Below, piece by piece: positions 1-12,081 of a stretch of DNA of 61,692 nt (positions are counted from its first letter, which is position 1; each line of letters opens with the position of its first letter). The notes beneath the pieces were generated by a model, which was given only the letters and a program-made list of their open reading frames with translations, had not been told where the DNA came from and ran no database searches. The stretch spans positions 1 to 61,692 of the forward strand of contig NZ_VWPI01000001.1 in assembly GCF_015155755.1 (NCBI RefSeq), written 5' to 3'. This stretch comes from Komagataeibacter sp. FXV3. Lineage in GTDB: Bacteria; Pseudomonadota; Alphaproteobacteria; Acetobacterales; Acetobacteraceae. Position numbers and translations under genes: made by a program.

Positions 1-1082
1 GTCCGGCAGCGCCCGCCCCCGTGGCGGAGGAACCGCGTCAGGCCGAAGTGCGCAGCGATCTTGCCGCCCCCCTGGATCCGCGTTTCACCTTCGATACCTT
101 TGTCGTGGGCAAGCCCAACGAATTCGCCTATGCCTGCGCCCGCCGGGTTGCGGAACGGCCGTCCAGCCCCGGTTTCAACCCGCTGTTCCTGTATGGTGGT
201 GTTGGTCTGGGCAAGACGCATCTCATGCACGCGATCGGCGCCGAACTGCTGCGTGAGGGCAAGGTATCCGTCGCTTACATGTCGGCGGAAAAGTTCATGT
301 ACCGCTTCATCGCGGCCATCCGGTCCCAGTCCACCATGGAATTCAAGGAACAGTTGCGCTCCGTCGATGTGCTGATGATCGATGACCTGCAGTTCCTGAT
401 CGGCAAGGACAATACGCAGGAAGAATTCTTCCACACCTTCAACGCGCTGGTTGATGCGGGACGGCAGATCGTGGTGTCGGCCGACAAGTCGCCTTCCGAC
501 CTGTCGGGGCTGGAGGACAGGCTGCGCACCCGCCTTGGCTGTGGCATGGTGGCGGATATCCATGCCACCACGTTCGAACTGCGTATTTCCATCCTTGAGG
601 CCAAGGCCAGTGCGTCCGGCGTGGTGGTGCCCGCCAAGGTGCTGGAATTCCTCGCCCACAAGATCACGTCGAACGTGCGTGAGCTTGAGGGCGCGCTGAA
701 CCGCCTGATCGCGCATGCCAACCTGTTTGGCCGTCCCGTGACGCTGGAGGCGACGCAGGACGTGCTGCATGACATCCTCAAGGCGCATGACCGTCGCGTC
801 ACCATCGAGGAAATCCAGCGCAAGGTGGCTGAACACTGGAATATCCGCCTGACCGACATGTCTTCGGCCCGGCGTGCGCGCGCCGTGGCGCGCCCCCGGC
901 AGGTGGCAATGTACCTGGCCAAGCAGCTGACCAGCCGTTCCCTGCCTGAAATCGGGCGCAAGTTCGGCAACCGTGACCATACGACGGTCATGCACGCGGT
1001 GACCCGGGTGACGGAACTGATGGAACAGGATCCTGCCTTTGCCGAGGATGTGGAACTGCTGCGGCGCATGCTGGAAAGCTGA
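1..1082 (+). CDS. dnaA: Chromosomal replication initiator DnaA (5' end outside window)
   Basis: DnaA binds DnaA boxes at oriC and melts the origin as an ATP-bound AAA+ oligomer. The reading frame is open to the left edge (first full codon at 3), so only the N-terminal domain I and part of the linker are missing; family members usually have about 450-500 residues and about 360 are here. Counting from a GTG at 21, Walker [10 protein letters not shown] lies near residues 59-67 and Walker [10 protein letters not shown] near 112-120. The C-terminal helix-turn-helix signature [11 protein letters not shown] is intact, so the DNA-binding domain is complete. It is followed by dnaN, recF and gyrB, the classic replication block. 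The GTG at 21 is an internal codon rather than the start. Confidence 0.97.
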   Translation, partial: PAAPAPVAEEPRQAEVRSDLAAPLDPRFTFDTFVVGKPNEFAYACARRVAERPSSPGFNPLFLYGGVGLGKTHLMHAIGAELLREGKVSVAYMSAEKFMYRFIAAIRSQSTMEFKEQLRSVDVLMIDDLQFLIGKDNTQEEFFHTFNALVDAGRQIVVSADKSPSDLSGLEDRLRTRLGCGMVADIHATTFELRISILEAKASASGVVVPAKVLEFLAHKITSNVRELEGALNRLIAHANLFGRPVTLEATQDVLHDILKAHDRRVTIEEIQRKVAEHWNIRLTDMSSARRARAVARPRQVAMYLAKQLTSRSLPEIGRKFGNRDHTTVMHAVTRVTELMEQDPAFAEDVELLRRMLES

Positions 1083-1106
1083 ACGAATTTAGGATTCAAC
1101 GACCTC

Positions 1107-1136
1107 TTTACCAGAGTCGCAAGGGGCTGCTAGACT
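1107..1136 (+). promoter_or_regulatory. Possible dnaN promoter
   Basis: In the 117-base gap after dnaA, TTTACC (1107-1112) and TAGACT (1131-1136) are separated by 18 bases. Each matches four of six bases of the sigma-70 consensus. The site lies about 65 bases before the dnaN start. Weak call made by eye. Confidence 0.3.
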
Positions 1137-1199
1137 GGTCGCCCCCCGTCTGCACGTATGCCTGCCGTGACGGGACGGGATGTGGAGGATATTGTACCG

Positions 1200-2324
1200 A
1201 TGAAGTTGAAGGCCGACCGCGTAACGCTGCTCAAGGCACTGGCCCATATCCAGAGCGTTGCCGAGAAGCGCAATACCATCCCCATCCTGGCCAACGTGCT
1301 GATCAATGTCGTGGACGGCGCCATGACCCTGACCGCCACCGACATGGAAATCGCGGTTGTCGAGGGCGTTGCGGCCGAAACCCATCGTGATGGCGCGGTC
1401 ACGGCGCCGGCGGCTGTCCTGTATGAAATCGTGCGCAAGCTGCCCGATGGCGCGCAGGTTGAACTGGACCATGCCGGGGGCGATGCGCCGCTGGGCCTGC
1501 GGGCGGGCCGGTTCGCCACCAGCCTGAACGTGCTGGACGTGGATGATTTCCCGTCCATGATGGCGGGGAACCTGCCGCATGAATTCAGTATTCCGGCACA
1601 GGTGCTGCGTGGCCTGATCGACCGCACGCGGTTCGCGATTTCCACCGAGGAGACGCGCTATTACCTCAACGGCATTTTCCTGCATGTGGCCGAAGGCGAT
1701 GCGGGGCAGGTGCTGCGCGCGGTGGCAACCGACGGGCACCGTCTGGCCCGGGTGGAAACCGAACTGCCCGCAGGCAGTGCCGGCATGCCTGGTGTGATCG
1801 TGCCGCGCAAGACTGTGGCCGAACTGCGCAAGCTGCTTGATGAAGGTCCGGAGCAGGTTGATGTTGCCCTGTCCGATACCCGCATCCAGTTCTCCATCGG
1901 CAACATCACGCTGACATCCAAGCTGATTGACGGCACCTTCCCTGAATATGAACGCGTGATCCCGCACGGCAATGACAGGATCCTGCGCGTGGGCAAGAAG
2001 ATCTTTTCCGACGCCGTATCCCGCGTGGCCGCGATCAGTCAGGAACGCTCCCGCCCGGTCAAGCTGAGCATGGCGCACAACCTGCTGACCCTGTCCGCCG
2101 CCAGTCAGGACCAGGGTACCGCGACGGAAGAACTGGACGAAAACCACGTCTCCTATGACGCAACCCCCATCGAGATCGGCTTTCAGGCCCGGTACCTGAA
2201 CGACATTACCGATCAGGTGGAAAAGGAAGTGGAATTTGCCTTTTCCGACAGTTCCGCGCCCACCATCGTGCGTGATGTGGACAGCCCGTCCGCGCTGTAT
2301 GTCCTGATGCCGATGCGCGTGTGA
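1200..2324 (+). CDS. dnaN: DNA polymerase III beta subunit (sliding clamp)
   Basis: The clamp encircles DNA and tethers polymerase III and repair enzymes. The product is 374 residues from ATG 1200 (MKLKADRVTLLKAL), the usual beta-clamp length and N-terminus. An in-frame ATG at 1158 would add 14 atypical residues; the ATG at 1200 has GGAGG (1184-1188) 11 bases upstream and is preferred. The three-fold repeated clamp fold is consistent with the whole length, and the C-terminus SALYVLMPMRV is the typical beta-clamp ending that forms part of the partner-binding pocket. It lies between dnaA and recF and is probably co-transcribed with recF, 22 bases downstream. Confidence 0.97.
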   Translation: MKLKADRVTLLKALAHIQSVAEKRNTIPILANVLINVVDGAMTLTATDMEIAVVEGVAAETHRDGAVTAPAAVLYEIVRKLPDGAQVELDHAGGDAPLGLRAGRFATSLNVLDVDDFPSMMAGNLPHEFSIPAQVLRGLIDRTRFAISTEETRYYLNGIFLHVAEGDAGQVLRAVATDGHRLARVETELPAGSAGMPGVIVPRKTVAELRKLLDEGPEQVDVALSDTRIQFSIGNITLTSKLIDGTFPEYERVIPHGNDRILRVGKKIFSDAVSRVAAISQERSRPVKLSMAHNLLTLSAASQDQGTATEELDENHVSYDATPIEIGFQARYLNDITDQVEKEVEFAFSDSSAPTIVRDVDSPSALYVLMPMRV

Positions 2325-2346
2325 TCACGCGCGGCCGTCTGGTCGC

Positions 2347-3471
2347 ATGGCCTGCGTGACGCGGCTGGTTCTTACGGATTTCCGTAATTACCACCATCTT
2401 TCATGGAAACCGGCATGCCCGGTCACGGTCATTACCGGGCCGAATGGCAGTGGCAAGACCAACCTGCTGGAAGCGGTCTCGCTGCTGGTGCCCGGACGTG
2501 GCCTGCGGGGCGCGCGCATGGATGAACTGCCCCGTAACAATGCCATCCTGTGGGGTGTTGCCGCTGATGTCGCGGCGCAGTGGGGTGATGACGCCCTGTC
2601 CATCCAGATCGCCACCGGGGCCGATCCCGTCCGGCCTGAACGACGGGCGTTCCGTGTTGATGGGCAGGCCCTGCGCAACCGCGATGCCGTGGGTGAATAT
2701 TTTTCCGCCGTATGGCTGACACCACAGATGGACCGCCTGTTTCAGGAAGGGGCAGGCGGTCGTCGCCGCTTTCTGGATCGGCTGGTGCTGGCGCTGGAAC
2801 CTGGCCATGCGCGGGAACTGGCGGCCCATGACCGCGCGATGATGCAGCGCAGTCGCCTGCTGGCGCAACGTGGGGCGGATGAGGACTGGCTGGCCGCCCT
2901 TGAACGCACCATGGCGCGTCATGCCGTGGCCGCGGTTGCCGCCCGGGTGGATATGGTGGCGCGGCTGAATGCTGATGAACAGGCGGTGGCCGATGGCTTT
3001 CCCGCCGCGTGGCTGGAACTGGACTGCGCGATTGCCGACCGGTTGCGCGAAATGCCCGCCCTTGCGGTGGAAGACTGGCTGGCGGAACAGATCGCGGCCA
3101 TGCGTATGATCGACCGCCAGCGTGGGGGAAGTCGCTTTGGCGCGCACCGTACCGACCTGCGCATGGCCGACCGGCTGAGCCTGCGCCCGGCCAGCCAGTC
3201 CAGCACGGGCCAGCAGAAGGCGCTGCTGCTGGGTATCGTCCTGTCACATGCCCGTATCCTGGCCGCATGCCGGGGGCAGATGCCCATGCTTTTGCTGGAT
3301 GAACCGCTGGTGCATCTGGATGATGTGCGACGCGATGCCCTGTTCCAGGCCATTGGACGGATGGATACGGGCGTGTTCCTGACCGGCACGGACCACGAAC
3401 AGTTTGCCCCGTTGCGCCAGATTGCCGAATTCGTGACGCCGGTCGAAGGTAATCTCGCGCCACGTGCATGA
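2347..3471 (+). CDS. recF: DNA replication and repair protein RecF
   Basis: RecF is an SMC-like ABC ATPase that acts with RecO and RecR to load RecA at single-stranded gaps. The 374-residue length is normal. The N-terminus TRLVLTDFRNYHHL is the family hallmark, Walker A GPNGSGKTN lies near residues 30-38, a signature-like QSSTGQQKALLLG precedes the Walker B segment MLLLDEPLVHLDD near residue 320. The start ATG 2347 follows dnaN by 22 bases. It sits in the canonical dnaN-recF-gyrB order. Nothing unusual was noted. Confidence 0.96.
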   Translation: MACVTRLVLTDFRNYHHLSWKPACPVTVITGPNGSGKTNLLEAVSLLVPGRGLRGARMDELPRNNAILWGVAADVAAQWGDDALSIQIATGADPVRPERRAFRVDGQALRNRDAVGEYFSAVWLTPQMDRLFQEGAGGRRRFLDRLVLALEPGHARELAAHDRAMMQRSRLLAQRGADEDWLAALERTMARHAVAAVAARVDMVARLNADEQAVADGFPAAWLELDCAIADRLREMPALAVEDWLAEQIAAMRMIDRQRGGSRFGAHRTDLRMADRLSLRPASQSSTGQQKALLLGIVLSHARILAACRGQMPMLLLDEPLVHLDDVRRDALFQAIGRMDTGVFLTGTDHEQFAPLRQIAEFVTPVEGNLAPRA

Positions 3472-6030
<2,559 letters not shown>

Positions 6031-6034
6031 CCGG

Positions 6035-6715
6035 TTACGCGGGCACCAGTTCATTGGCCAGATGGGGGATTTCGGAAATAGAATCGGCACCAACCGTGGC
6101 GCCCGCTTCCATTTCCGGGCGACCATAACCCCAGCGGGCGAAGATGGCGGGGACATGCGCCCCGATGGCGGTGGCCATGTCGTTATGATGATCGCCGGTC
6201 ATGATCGCGCGCTTCGGGTCGCCATGCGCCATTTCAATCGTACCCAGCAGATGGCGCGGGTCGGGTTTGCGCACGCTGAAGCTGTCGCCCCCACCCACGG
6301 CCACGAACCATTTTTCCAGATCAAGGACCTGCAGGATATGGCGTGCCGCGGCAACGGGCTTGTTGGTGCAGACAGCCATCTGCCACCCTGCGGCCCGCAA
6401 TTCCTCCAGCATGCCGATGGTGCCGGGAAAGGGGCGGGACAGGTTGGTTGAATGGGGCGTGTAATCGGCCATGTAGCGTCTGGTTGCTTCGGCTGCGTCA
6501 ATGCCCGTGGCGGCGGATCCCGCATGGACCAGCAGGCGGCTGACCAGGACGGCCACGCCATCACCAATCATGGGGCGGACCTGCTGCGTTGCTATGGGTG
6601 GCAGGCCATAATGCGCCAGAAGCCGGTTGGCGCAGGCCGCAAGATCGGGAAGGCTGTCGATAAGCGTGCCGTCCATGTCAAAAACGGCAAGACGGGGCGG
6701 GAGAGAAGTCATCAT
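6035..6715 (-). CDS. gph: Phosphoglycolate phosphatase (HAD superfamily)
   Basis: Gph dephosphorylates 2-phosphoglycolate, a product of DNA repair and oxidative damage. The product is 226 residues from tandem ATGs at 6715/6712. The HAD nucleophile motif DMDGTLIDS is near residue 12-20, a conserved TNKP segment marks motif II, and the acidic motif GDHHNDMATA lies near the C-terminus. The frame stays open to 8086, antisense through glmU, but the homology begins at this ATG. It converges on gyrB (stop codons 4 bases apart) and is divergent from glmU. The exact substrate within the Gph/PGP group is inferred from the motif pattern and length. Confidence 0.88.
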   Translation of the reverse strand: MMTSLPPRLAVFDMDGTLIDSLPDLAACANRLLAHYGLPPIATQQVRPMIGDGVAVLVSRLLVHAGSAATGIDAAEATRRYMADYTPHSTNLSRPFPGTIGMLEELRAAGWQMAVCTNKPVAAARHILQVLDLEKWFVAVGGGDSFSVRKPDPRHLLGTIEMAHGDPKRAIMTGDHHNDMATAIGAHVPAIFARWGYGRPEMEAGATVGADSISEIPHLANELVPA

Positions 6716-6826
6716 GAACGCCTTTGAGCATATGAATGAAGTAGCAATCGGAAATTCTAAGTGATGGTATCGCGCGCGCATAAGGGTTTGACAGGCAACG
6801 CAGGGGCGGAGTACCCGCACACTGCC

Positions 6827-8194
6827 ATGAATACCCAGACCGATACCGCAGTATCCGCCCCTGCACGCACCCTGTCGACCGCTGTCATACTGGCGGCGGG
6901 TCGTGGCACGCGCATGAAATCGCAGCGTCCCAAGGTCATGCACCCGCTGGCGGGGCAGCCCATGCTGCGCTACCTGCTGGATAATGCGGCCCGGATCTTT
7001 GACCGTATCGTGGTGGTGGTGGGACCGGACATGGATGATGTGGCGGCCCTTGCCGCCGCGCATCAGGTCGTGGTGCAGCAGGACCGCCTGGGCACCGGCC
7101 ATGCCGCACGCCAGGCCGAAGCCCTGTTTGGCGATGGTGATGTTGCGGTCCTGTATGGCGATAACCCCCTGATCACGCCCGATACCATGCGCGCCCTGCT
7201 GGAACAGCGCCGCAGCAATGATACCGGCCTTGCCCTGCTGGCGATGGAACCGGCCGATCCGGCGCGTTATGGCCGCGTGGTGACGCATGACGGGCGGGTT
7301 GAACGGATCGTGGAGTGGGCGGACGCCACTCCGGCGGAGCGGGCAATCCGGCTGTGCAATGCCGGCGTGCTGTGCGCTGATGCCGCTGATTTCCGCCGCT
7401 GGCTGGATGAAATCAATAACGACAACGCGCAGGGTGAGTACTATCTGGGCGATGTGGTGGCCCGCGCCGTGTCCGACGGACGCAGCGTGCGCGCGGTGGT
7501 AGCGCCGGAAGATGAACTGCGCGGTATCAATTCCCGCGCCGAACTGGCACAGGCGGAAGCCTGTGTGCAGGCGCGCCTCCGGCAGGCGGTGATGGATGGA
7601 GGCACGACGCTTGTTGCCCCCGATACCGTCTTCCTGTGTGCCGATACCGTGCTGGAACCCGATACGGTGGTGCATCCCAACGTGGTGTTCGGCCCCGGCG
7701 TACATGTAAAAAGTGGCGCGGAAATCCATGCCTTTTCGCACGTTGAGGGGGCAATCGTCGGCCCGGGTGCGCAGATCGGTCCCTATGCCCGCCTGCGTCC
7801 CGGCAGCGATGTGGGGGCAAGGGCGCGCGTGGGCAATTTTGTGGAAATCAAGGCCACGACACTGGGGGCGGGGGCCAAGGCCAGTCACCTGACCTATCTG
7901 GGTAACGCCACGGTGGGTAGCGGGGCCAATATCGGCGCGGGCACCATAACCTGCAATTATGATGGTGTGTACAAACACCGGACCGAAATTGGCGCAGACA
8001 GTTTCATTGGCTCGGATTCGGTGCTGGTGGCTCCCGTGCGGGTGGGCAGCGGTGTCATTACGGCGGCAGGCAGCGTGATTACCCATGATGTGCCTGATGA
8101 CGCCATGGCCATTGGCCGGGCACGCCAGGCCAACAGGGCAGGATATGCCGCATCATTTCGCGAACGGCTGAAGAACAGGAAGGAACGGGGCTGA
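6827..8194 (+). CDS. glmU: Bifunctional GlmU: N-acetylglucosamine-1-phosphate uridyltransferase / glucosamine-1-phosphate acetyltransferase
   Basis: GlmU makes UDP-N-acetylglucosamine for peptidoglycan and lipopolysaccharide. The 455-residue product starts at ATG 6827 (MNTQTDTAVSAPARTLS); the open frame from 6761 adds residues not expected in the family. The N-terminal nucleotidyltransferase has LAAGRGTRMKS near residue 23. The C-terminal left-handed beta-helix is seen as repeated hexapeptides (AEIHAFSHVEGAIVGPGAQI), with the acetyltransferase segment KASHLTYLGNATVG. It overlaps glmS by one base, so UDP-GlcNAc synthesis and glucosamine-6-phosphate supply are in one operon. Confidence 0.95.
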   Translation: MNTQTDTAVSAPARTLSTAVILAAGRGTRMKSQRPKVMHPLAGQPMLRYLLDNAARIFDRIVVVVGPDMDDVAALAAAHQVVVQQDRLGTGHAARQAEALFGDGDVAVLYGDNPLITPDTMRALLEQRRSNDTGLALLAMEPADPARYGRVVTHDGRVERIVEWADATPAERAIRLCNAGVLCADAADFRRWLDEINNDNAQGEYYLGDVVARAVSDGRSVRAVVAPEDELRGINSRAELAQAEACVQARLRQAVMDGGTTLVAPDTVFLCADTVLEPDTVVHPNVVFGPGVHVKSGAEIHAFSHVEGAIVGPGAQIGPYARLRPGSDVGARARVGNFVEIKATTLGAGAKASHLTYLGNATVGSGANIGAGTITCNYDGVYKHRTEIGADSFIGSDSVLVAPVRVGSGVITAAGSVITHDVPDDAMAIGRARQANRAGYAASFRERLKNRKERG

Positions 8195-10017
8195 TGTGTG
8201 GCATTGTAGGGGTTGTTGGCAGCAATCAGGCCACGCCGGTCATTCTGGACGCGCTGCGTCGGCTGGAATATCGCGGGTATGATTCCGCAGGGATCGCCAC
8301 GCTGGAGGAAGGCCACGTCGAACGCCGGCGCGCGGCGGGCAAGCTGGACCATCTGGCCACCCTTCTGGCGCGCATGCCGCTGCCGGGTGTAACCGGCATC
8401 GGCCATACGCGCTGGGCCACGCATGGCGCGCCCACCGAAAACAATGCCCACCCTCACGGAACGGAACGCGTATCGGTCGTCCATAACGGCATTATCGAGA
8501 ATTTCGAGGAACTGCGCCACGAACTTGAGGCGGCAGGGCAGGTCTTCTCGACCGATACGGACAGCGAGACGATCGCCCAGCTGGTCGATTACCACCTGCA
8601 GCGCGGCCTTTCCCCGCGGGAGGCCGCGCATGAATGCCTCAGGCGGCTGGAAGGCGCCTATGCGCTGGCCATGATCTTCGCGGGACATGATGGCATGGTC
8701 ATCGGCGCGCGGCATGGCGCGCCGCTGGTGGTGGGCTTTGGCGATAACGAGATGTTCCTTGGCTCCGACAGCCTGGCGCTGGCGCCGCTGACACGCCGCA
8801 TCGCCTATCTGGATGACGGGGACTGGACCGTGGTGACACCCGCGGGGGCTGCGTTCTTTGACATGGCGGGCAACCCGGTCGAACGCCCGGTCAGGCTGAC
8901 CGCGCTGATCGCGGCATCGGTCGGCAAGGACGGCTACCGGCACTATATGGAAAAGGAACTGCACGAACATCCCGTCGTGATCGGGCAGACCCTGCAGCGC
9001 ATGATCGACCCGGCTACCCGGCGTGTGGTGATGCCGGACCTGCCATTCGACCTTGCCGCCATTCCGCGCGTGGTGCTGACGGCCTGCGGGTCGGCTTTTT
9101 ACGCAGGCATGATCGGGCGGTACTGGATCGAGCAGTATGCGCGCCTGCCGGTCGATATAGATGTGGCGAGCGAGATGCGGTACCGCAATCCGCCACTGGC
9201 CAGTGGCGGCCTCGGGCTGCTGATTTCCCAGTCGGGCGAGACGGCGGACACGCTGGCCGCCCTGCGCGGCATGCGTGAGGCCGGGCAGCATATCGTCTCG
9301 GTGCTGAATGTTGAACAGAGCACGATGGCACGTGAAAGCGACGCCGTGCTGGGCACCGTGGCGGGGCCTGAAATATCGGTCGCCAGCACCAAGGCCTTTA
9401 CCGCGCAGCTGTCCGTCCTTGCATGCCTGACCATTGCCTTGGGCCGTGCGCGCGGACTGATGACCGCGGAGCAGGAGGAAAGCATGGTGACCACCCTGCT
9501 TGACCTGCCCAGCAAGGCGACCGAGGTCTTCGAACGCCATGATGAAATCCGCCGCATGGCCACCATCGTGGCCGAAGCGCGCGACGTACTCTACCTTGGT
9601 CGTGGGGCGATGTTCCCCGTGGCGCTGGAGGGCGCGCTGAAGCTCAAGGAAATCACCTATATCCACGCCGAGGCCTATGCCGCGGGCGAGATGAAGCACG
9701 GCCCGATTTCCCTGATCGACAACACGGTGCCGGTGGTGGCCACCGTGCCGTCGGGGCCATTGTTCGAAAAAACGCTGTCCAACCTGCAGGAAGCCAAGGC
9801 CCGCGGGGGGCGCCTGCTGGTGTTCACGGACATGGCCGGGGCGCCGCGCCTGCGTGAAATCGCGGAATGCGTGGTGGCGATCCCGACCGTGGATGAATTC
9901 GTGGCCCCGATCCTGCAGACCATCCCGGTGCAGATCCTGGCCTATGAGGTCGCCCTGCTGAAGGGCACGGATGTGGACCAGCCGCGCAACCTCGCCAAAT
10001 CCGTGACTGTTGAATAG
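8194..10017 (+). CDS. glmS: Glutamine--fructose-6-phosphate aminotransferase (isomerizing)
   Basis: GlmS converts fructose-6-phosphate and glutamine into glucosamine-6-phosphate, the entry step of hexosamine synthesis. The 607-residue length is standard. The N-terminal MCGIVGVVG carries the catalytic Cys of the class II glutamine amidotransferase domain, with HTRWATHG near residue 70. Two SIS sugar-isomerase domains follow (SQSGETADTLAALR and the second after residue 450). The C-terminus ends with LAKSVTVE, the invariant GlmS tail. Start ATG 8194 overlaps the glmU TGA. No glmS-type ribozyme would fit in this overlap, as expected outside Gram-positives. Confidence 0.97.
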   Translation: MCGIVGVVGSNQATPVILDALRRLEYRGYDSAGIATLEEGHVERRRAAGKLDHLATLLARMPLPGVTGIGHTRWATHGAPTENNAHPHGTERVSVVHNGIIENFEELRHELEAAGQVFSTDTDSETIAQLVDYHLQRGLSPREAAHECLRRLEGAYALAMIFAGHDGMVIGARHGAPLVVGFGDNEMFLGSDSLALAPLTRRIAYLDDGDWTVVTPAGAAFFDMAGNPVERPVRLTALIAASVGKDGYRHYMEKELHEHPVVIGQTLQRMIDPATRRVVMPDLPFDLAAIPRVVLTACGSAFYAGMIGRYWIEQYARLPVDIDVASEMRYRNPPLASGGLGLLISQSGETADTLAALRGMREAGQHIVSVLNVEQSTMARESDAVLGTVAGPEISVASTKAFTAQLSVLACLTIALGRARGLMTAEQEESMVTTLLDLPSKATEVFERHDEIRRMATIVAEARDVLYLGRGAMFPVALEGALKLKEITYIHAEAYAAGEMKHGPISLIDNTVPVVATVPSGPLFEKTLSNLQEAKARGGRLLVFTDMAGAPRLREIAECVVAIPTVDEFVAPILQTIPVQILAYEVALLKGTDVDQPRNLAKSVTVE

Positions 10018-10084
10018 ACACGTCAGGCATAACCGGCACAATCACAGCAAGATACAGACAACCGCTACAGGGGATACGACGCAT

Positions 10085-11080
10085 ATGGCAGCACAAACGG
10101 CAATCCCCCACGGGGCGGGACCGTCCGTCCTTGTGCGTGGCGCTGGTGTGTCGGGCCTGACGGCGGCGGTTACCCTGGCTGAACGTGGCGCGCGGGTCAG
10201 CGTGCATGAATGTGGCGGTCGCGTGGGCTGGGGCGCGTCATGGAAGGCGGGCGGCATGCTGGCGCCGTGGTGCGAGGCGGAATCCGCAACCCCGGAAGTC
10301 ACCGCGCAGTCCCTGGCCTCCCTCGACTGGTGGGACCAGCATGTCCCCGGCGTGGACCGCAACGGTACCCTGGTGCTGGCGCCCCCGCGTGATGTGCGTG
10401 AAATCATGCGGTTCGCACGCAGGACTTCGCATTTTTCCACGATTGGCGAAGCCGGGATCGCGCAACTGGAACCCGACCTTGCCGACCGTTTTTCCCGTGC
10501 GCTGTTTTTCGCAGGTGAAGGGCACGTCAACCCGCGCGACGCCTTGCAGGCGCTGGCGGCGCGGCTGGTTGAACTGGGGGGCAACCTGCATTTCAACGTG
10601 CCGGTTGACGCCAGCACGTCGGGCTATGACTGGGTGGTGGACTGCACCGGTATTGCGGCCCGCGACCAGATGGTTGATATGCGCGGGGTGCGCGGGGAAA
10701 TGCTGTTGCTGCGCTGTCCCGATGTCACGCTGCATCGTCCGGTGCGCATGCTGCATCCGCGCATTCCCATCTACATCGTGCCCCGTGCGGGGCATGTGTA
10801 CATGGTGGGGGCGACCATGATCGAAAGTGAGAACGCGGGACCCATGACCCTGCGTTCAATGGTGGAAATGCTGGGTGCGGTCTATGCCCTGCATCCCGCG
10901 TTCGGGGAGGCCGAGATACTGGAAACCGGCACCGGCCTGCGCCCGTCCTATCCCGACAACATGCCAGCCGTCAGGCAGTCGGGGCGGCATATCCATATCA
11001 ATGGCATGTATCGGCATGGTTTCCTGCTTTCACCCGTTCGCGCGGCCGAGGCGGCCGATATCGTGTTTGACAGGGGCTGA
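10085..11080 (+). CDS. thiO: Glycine oxidase-like FAD-dependent oxidoreductase ThiO
   Basis: ThiO oxidises glycine to the imine (dehydroglycine) that ThiG needs for the thiazole ring in aerobic bacteria. The product is 331 residues from ATG 10085 (MAAQTAIPHG); an upstream in-frame ATG at 10010 overlaps glmS and is not preferred. The FAD-binding dinucleotide motif VRGAGVSGLTAAVTLAERGA lies near residues 17-36, and the C-terminal ThiO-like segment around GTGLRPSYPDNMP is present. It is the first gene of thiO-thiS-thiG-thiE. The 67-base gap after glmS lacks a recognisable TPP riboswitch core. Amino-acid oxidases of other specificity look similar, but the context favours ThiO. Confidence 0.88.
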   Translation: MAAQTAIPHGAGPSVLVRGAGVSGLTAAVTLAERGARVSVHECGGRVGWGASWKAGGMLAPWCEAESATPEVTAQSLASLDWWDQHVPGVDRNGTLVLAPPRDVREIMRFARRTSHFSTIGEAGIAQLEPDLADRFSRALFFAGEGHVNPRDALQALAARLVELGGNLHFNVPVDASTSGYDWVVDCTGIAARDQMVDMRGVRGEMLLLRCPDVTLHRPVRMLHPRIPIYIVPRAGHVYMVGATMIESENAGPMTLRSMVEMLGAVYALHPAFGEAEILETGTGLRPSYPDNMPAVRQSGRHIHINGMYRHGFLLSPVRAAEAADIVFDRG

Positions 11081-11104
11081 ACCCGCCATAAGGGGAGGAC
11101 GGAC

Positions 11105-11305
11105 ATGCGGATTCTGGTGAACGGCGAACACCATGACGTGACGGCGGCAAGCCTGGCAGCATTGCTTGATGAACTGGGATATGATGCCACTGCCCGCGTT
11201 GCGACCGCGGTGGATGGCAGCTTTGTCGCGGCCGGCCGGCGCGCGACCCACCCCCTGCATGACGGGGCACAGGTGGAAATTCTGGCCCCCATGCAGGGAG
11301 GATAA
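11105..11305 (+). CDS. thiS: Sulfur carrier protein ThiS
   Basis: ThiS is a ubiquitin-fold protein whose C-terminal thiocarboxylate donates sulfur to the thiazole ring. The 66-residue product begins [12 protein letters not shown] and ends in the obligatory Gly-Gly (PMQGG). It lies 24 bases after thiO and 5 bases before thiG. The adenylating enzyme ThiF/MoeB is not in this window. Confidence 0.95.
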   Translation: MRILVNGEHHDVTAASLAALLDELGYDATARVATAVDGSFVAAGRRATHPLHDGAQVEILAPMQGG

Positions 11306-11310
11306 CCGCA

Positions 11311-12081
11311 ATGACCCTTTTTTACGGCACTGAACTGTCGTCACGCCTGATGCTGGGCACGGCGCAGTACCCATCCCCCGAAATACTGGCGGATGCCGTG
11401 CGCCGGGCCGGGGCCGGGGTGGTCACCGTCTCGCTGCGGCGCGAGGCCGCAGGCACGCGCGCGGGGCAGGCGTTCTGGGCGCTGATCCGGGAACTCGATG
11501 TGCCCGTCCTGCCCAATACGGCGGGCTGTCATACGGTGCGTGAAGCGGTGACCACGGCGCAGATGGCGCGTGAGGTCTTTGGCACGGACTGGATCAAGCT
11601 GGAGGTGATCGGGGAATCCGATACCCTGCAGCCCGACATGTTCGCGCTGGTCGAAGCTGCCCGCATCCTGACGGAAGACGGGTTCAGGGTCTTTCCCTAC
11701 ATGACCGAGGACCTGGTTGGTGCGGAACGCCTGCTGCGCGCAGGATGTGAGGTGCTGATGCCGTGGGGCGCGCCCATCGGGTCGGGCAAGGGGCTGAACA
11801 ACCTGTTTGGCCTGCGGGCGCTGCGGGCCCATTTTCCCGATGTGCCCATGGTGGTTGATGCCGGGATAGGTGTGCCGTCCCATGCCGCGCAGGCGATGGA
11901 ACTGGGTTATGACGCGGTGCTGATCAATACGGCGGTGGCCAAGGCGGGCAATCCTGCGGAAATGGCGCGTGCCTTTGCCATGGCGGTGGAGGCAGGGCGC
12001 ATGGCCTATATTGCCGACCCGATGGAAGAACGTGACATGGCCGTGCCCTCCACGCCCGTGATCGGGCAGGCCGTGCTATGA
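11311..12081 (+). CDS. thiG: Thiazole synthase ThiG
   Basis: ThiG condenses deoxyxylulose-5-phosphate, dehydroglycine and ThiS-thiocarboxylate to thiazole phosphate. The 256-residue TIM barrel has the Schiff-base lysine in [10 protein letters not shown] near residue 97 and the phosphate-binding segment [12 protein letters not shown] near residue 150. The start ATG 11311 is 5 bases after thiS. It overlaps thiE by 4 bases (ATGA), indicating translational coupling. Confidence 0.96.
   Translation: MTLFYGTELSSRLMLGTAQYPSPEILADAVRRAGAGVVTVSLRREAAGTRAGQAFWALIRELDVPVLPNTAGCHTVREAVTTAQMAREVFGTDWIKLEVIGESDTLQPDMFALVEAARILTEDGFRVFPYMTEDLVGAERLLRAGCEVLMPWGAPIGSGKGLNNLFGLRALRAHFPDVPMVVDAGIGVPSHAAQAMELGYDAVLINTAVAKAGNPAEMARAFAMAVEAGRMAYIADPMEERDMAVPSTPVIGQAVL

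Noticed and set aside
6716-8086. Long minus-strand open frame extending gph by more than 450 codons
   Set aside because: It is antisense to glmU, reads as His/Gln/Gly-rich low-quality sequence, and recognisable HAD homology begins at ATG 6715.
7957-10041. 694-codon minus-strand frame opposite glmS
   Set aside because: Shadow of glmS in a GC-rich genome; no motif, and glmS is unambiguous.
10018-10084. TPP riboswitch upstream of thiO
   Set aside because: Only 67 bases, and the conserved CTGAGA and ACCTGATCTGG cores of the THI box are missing.
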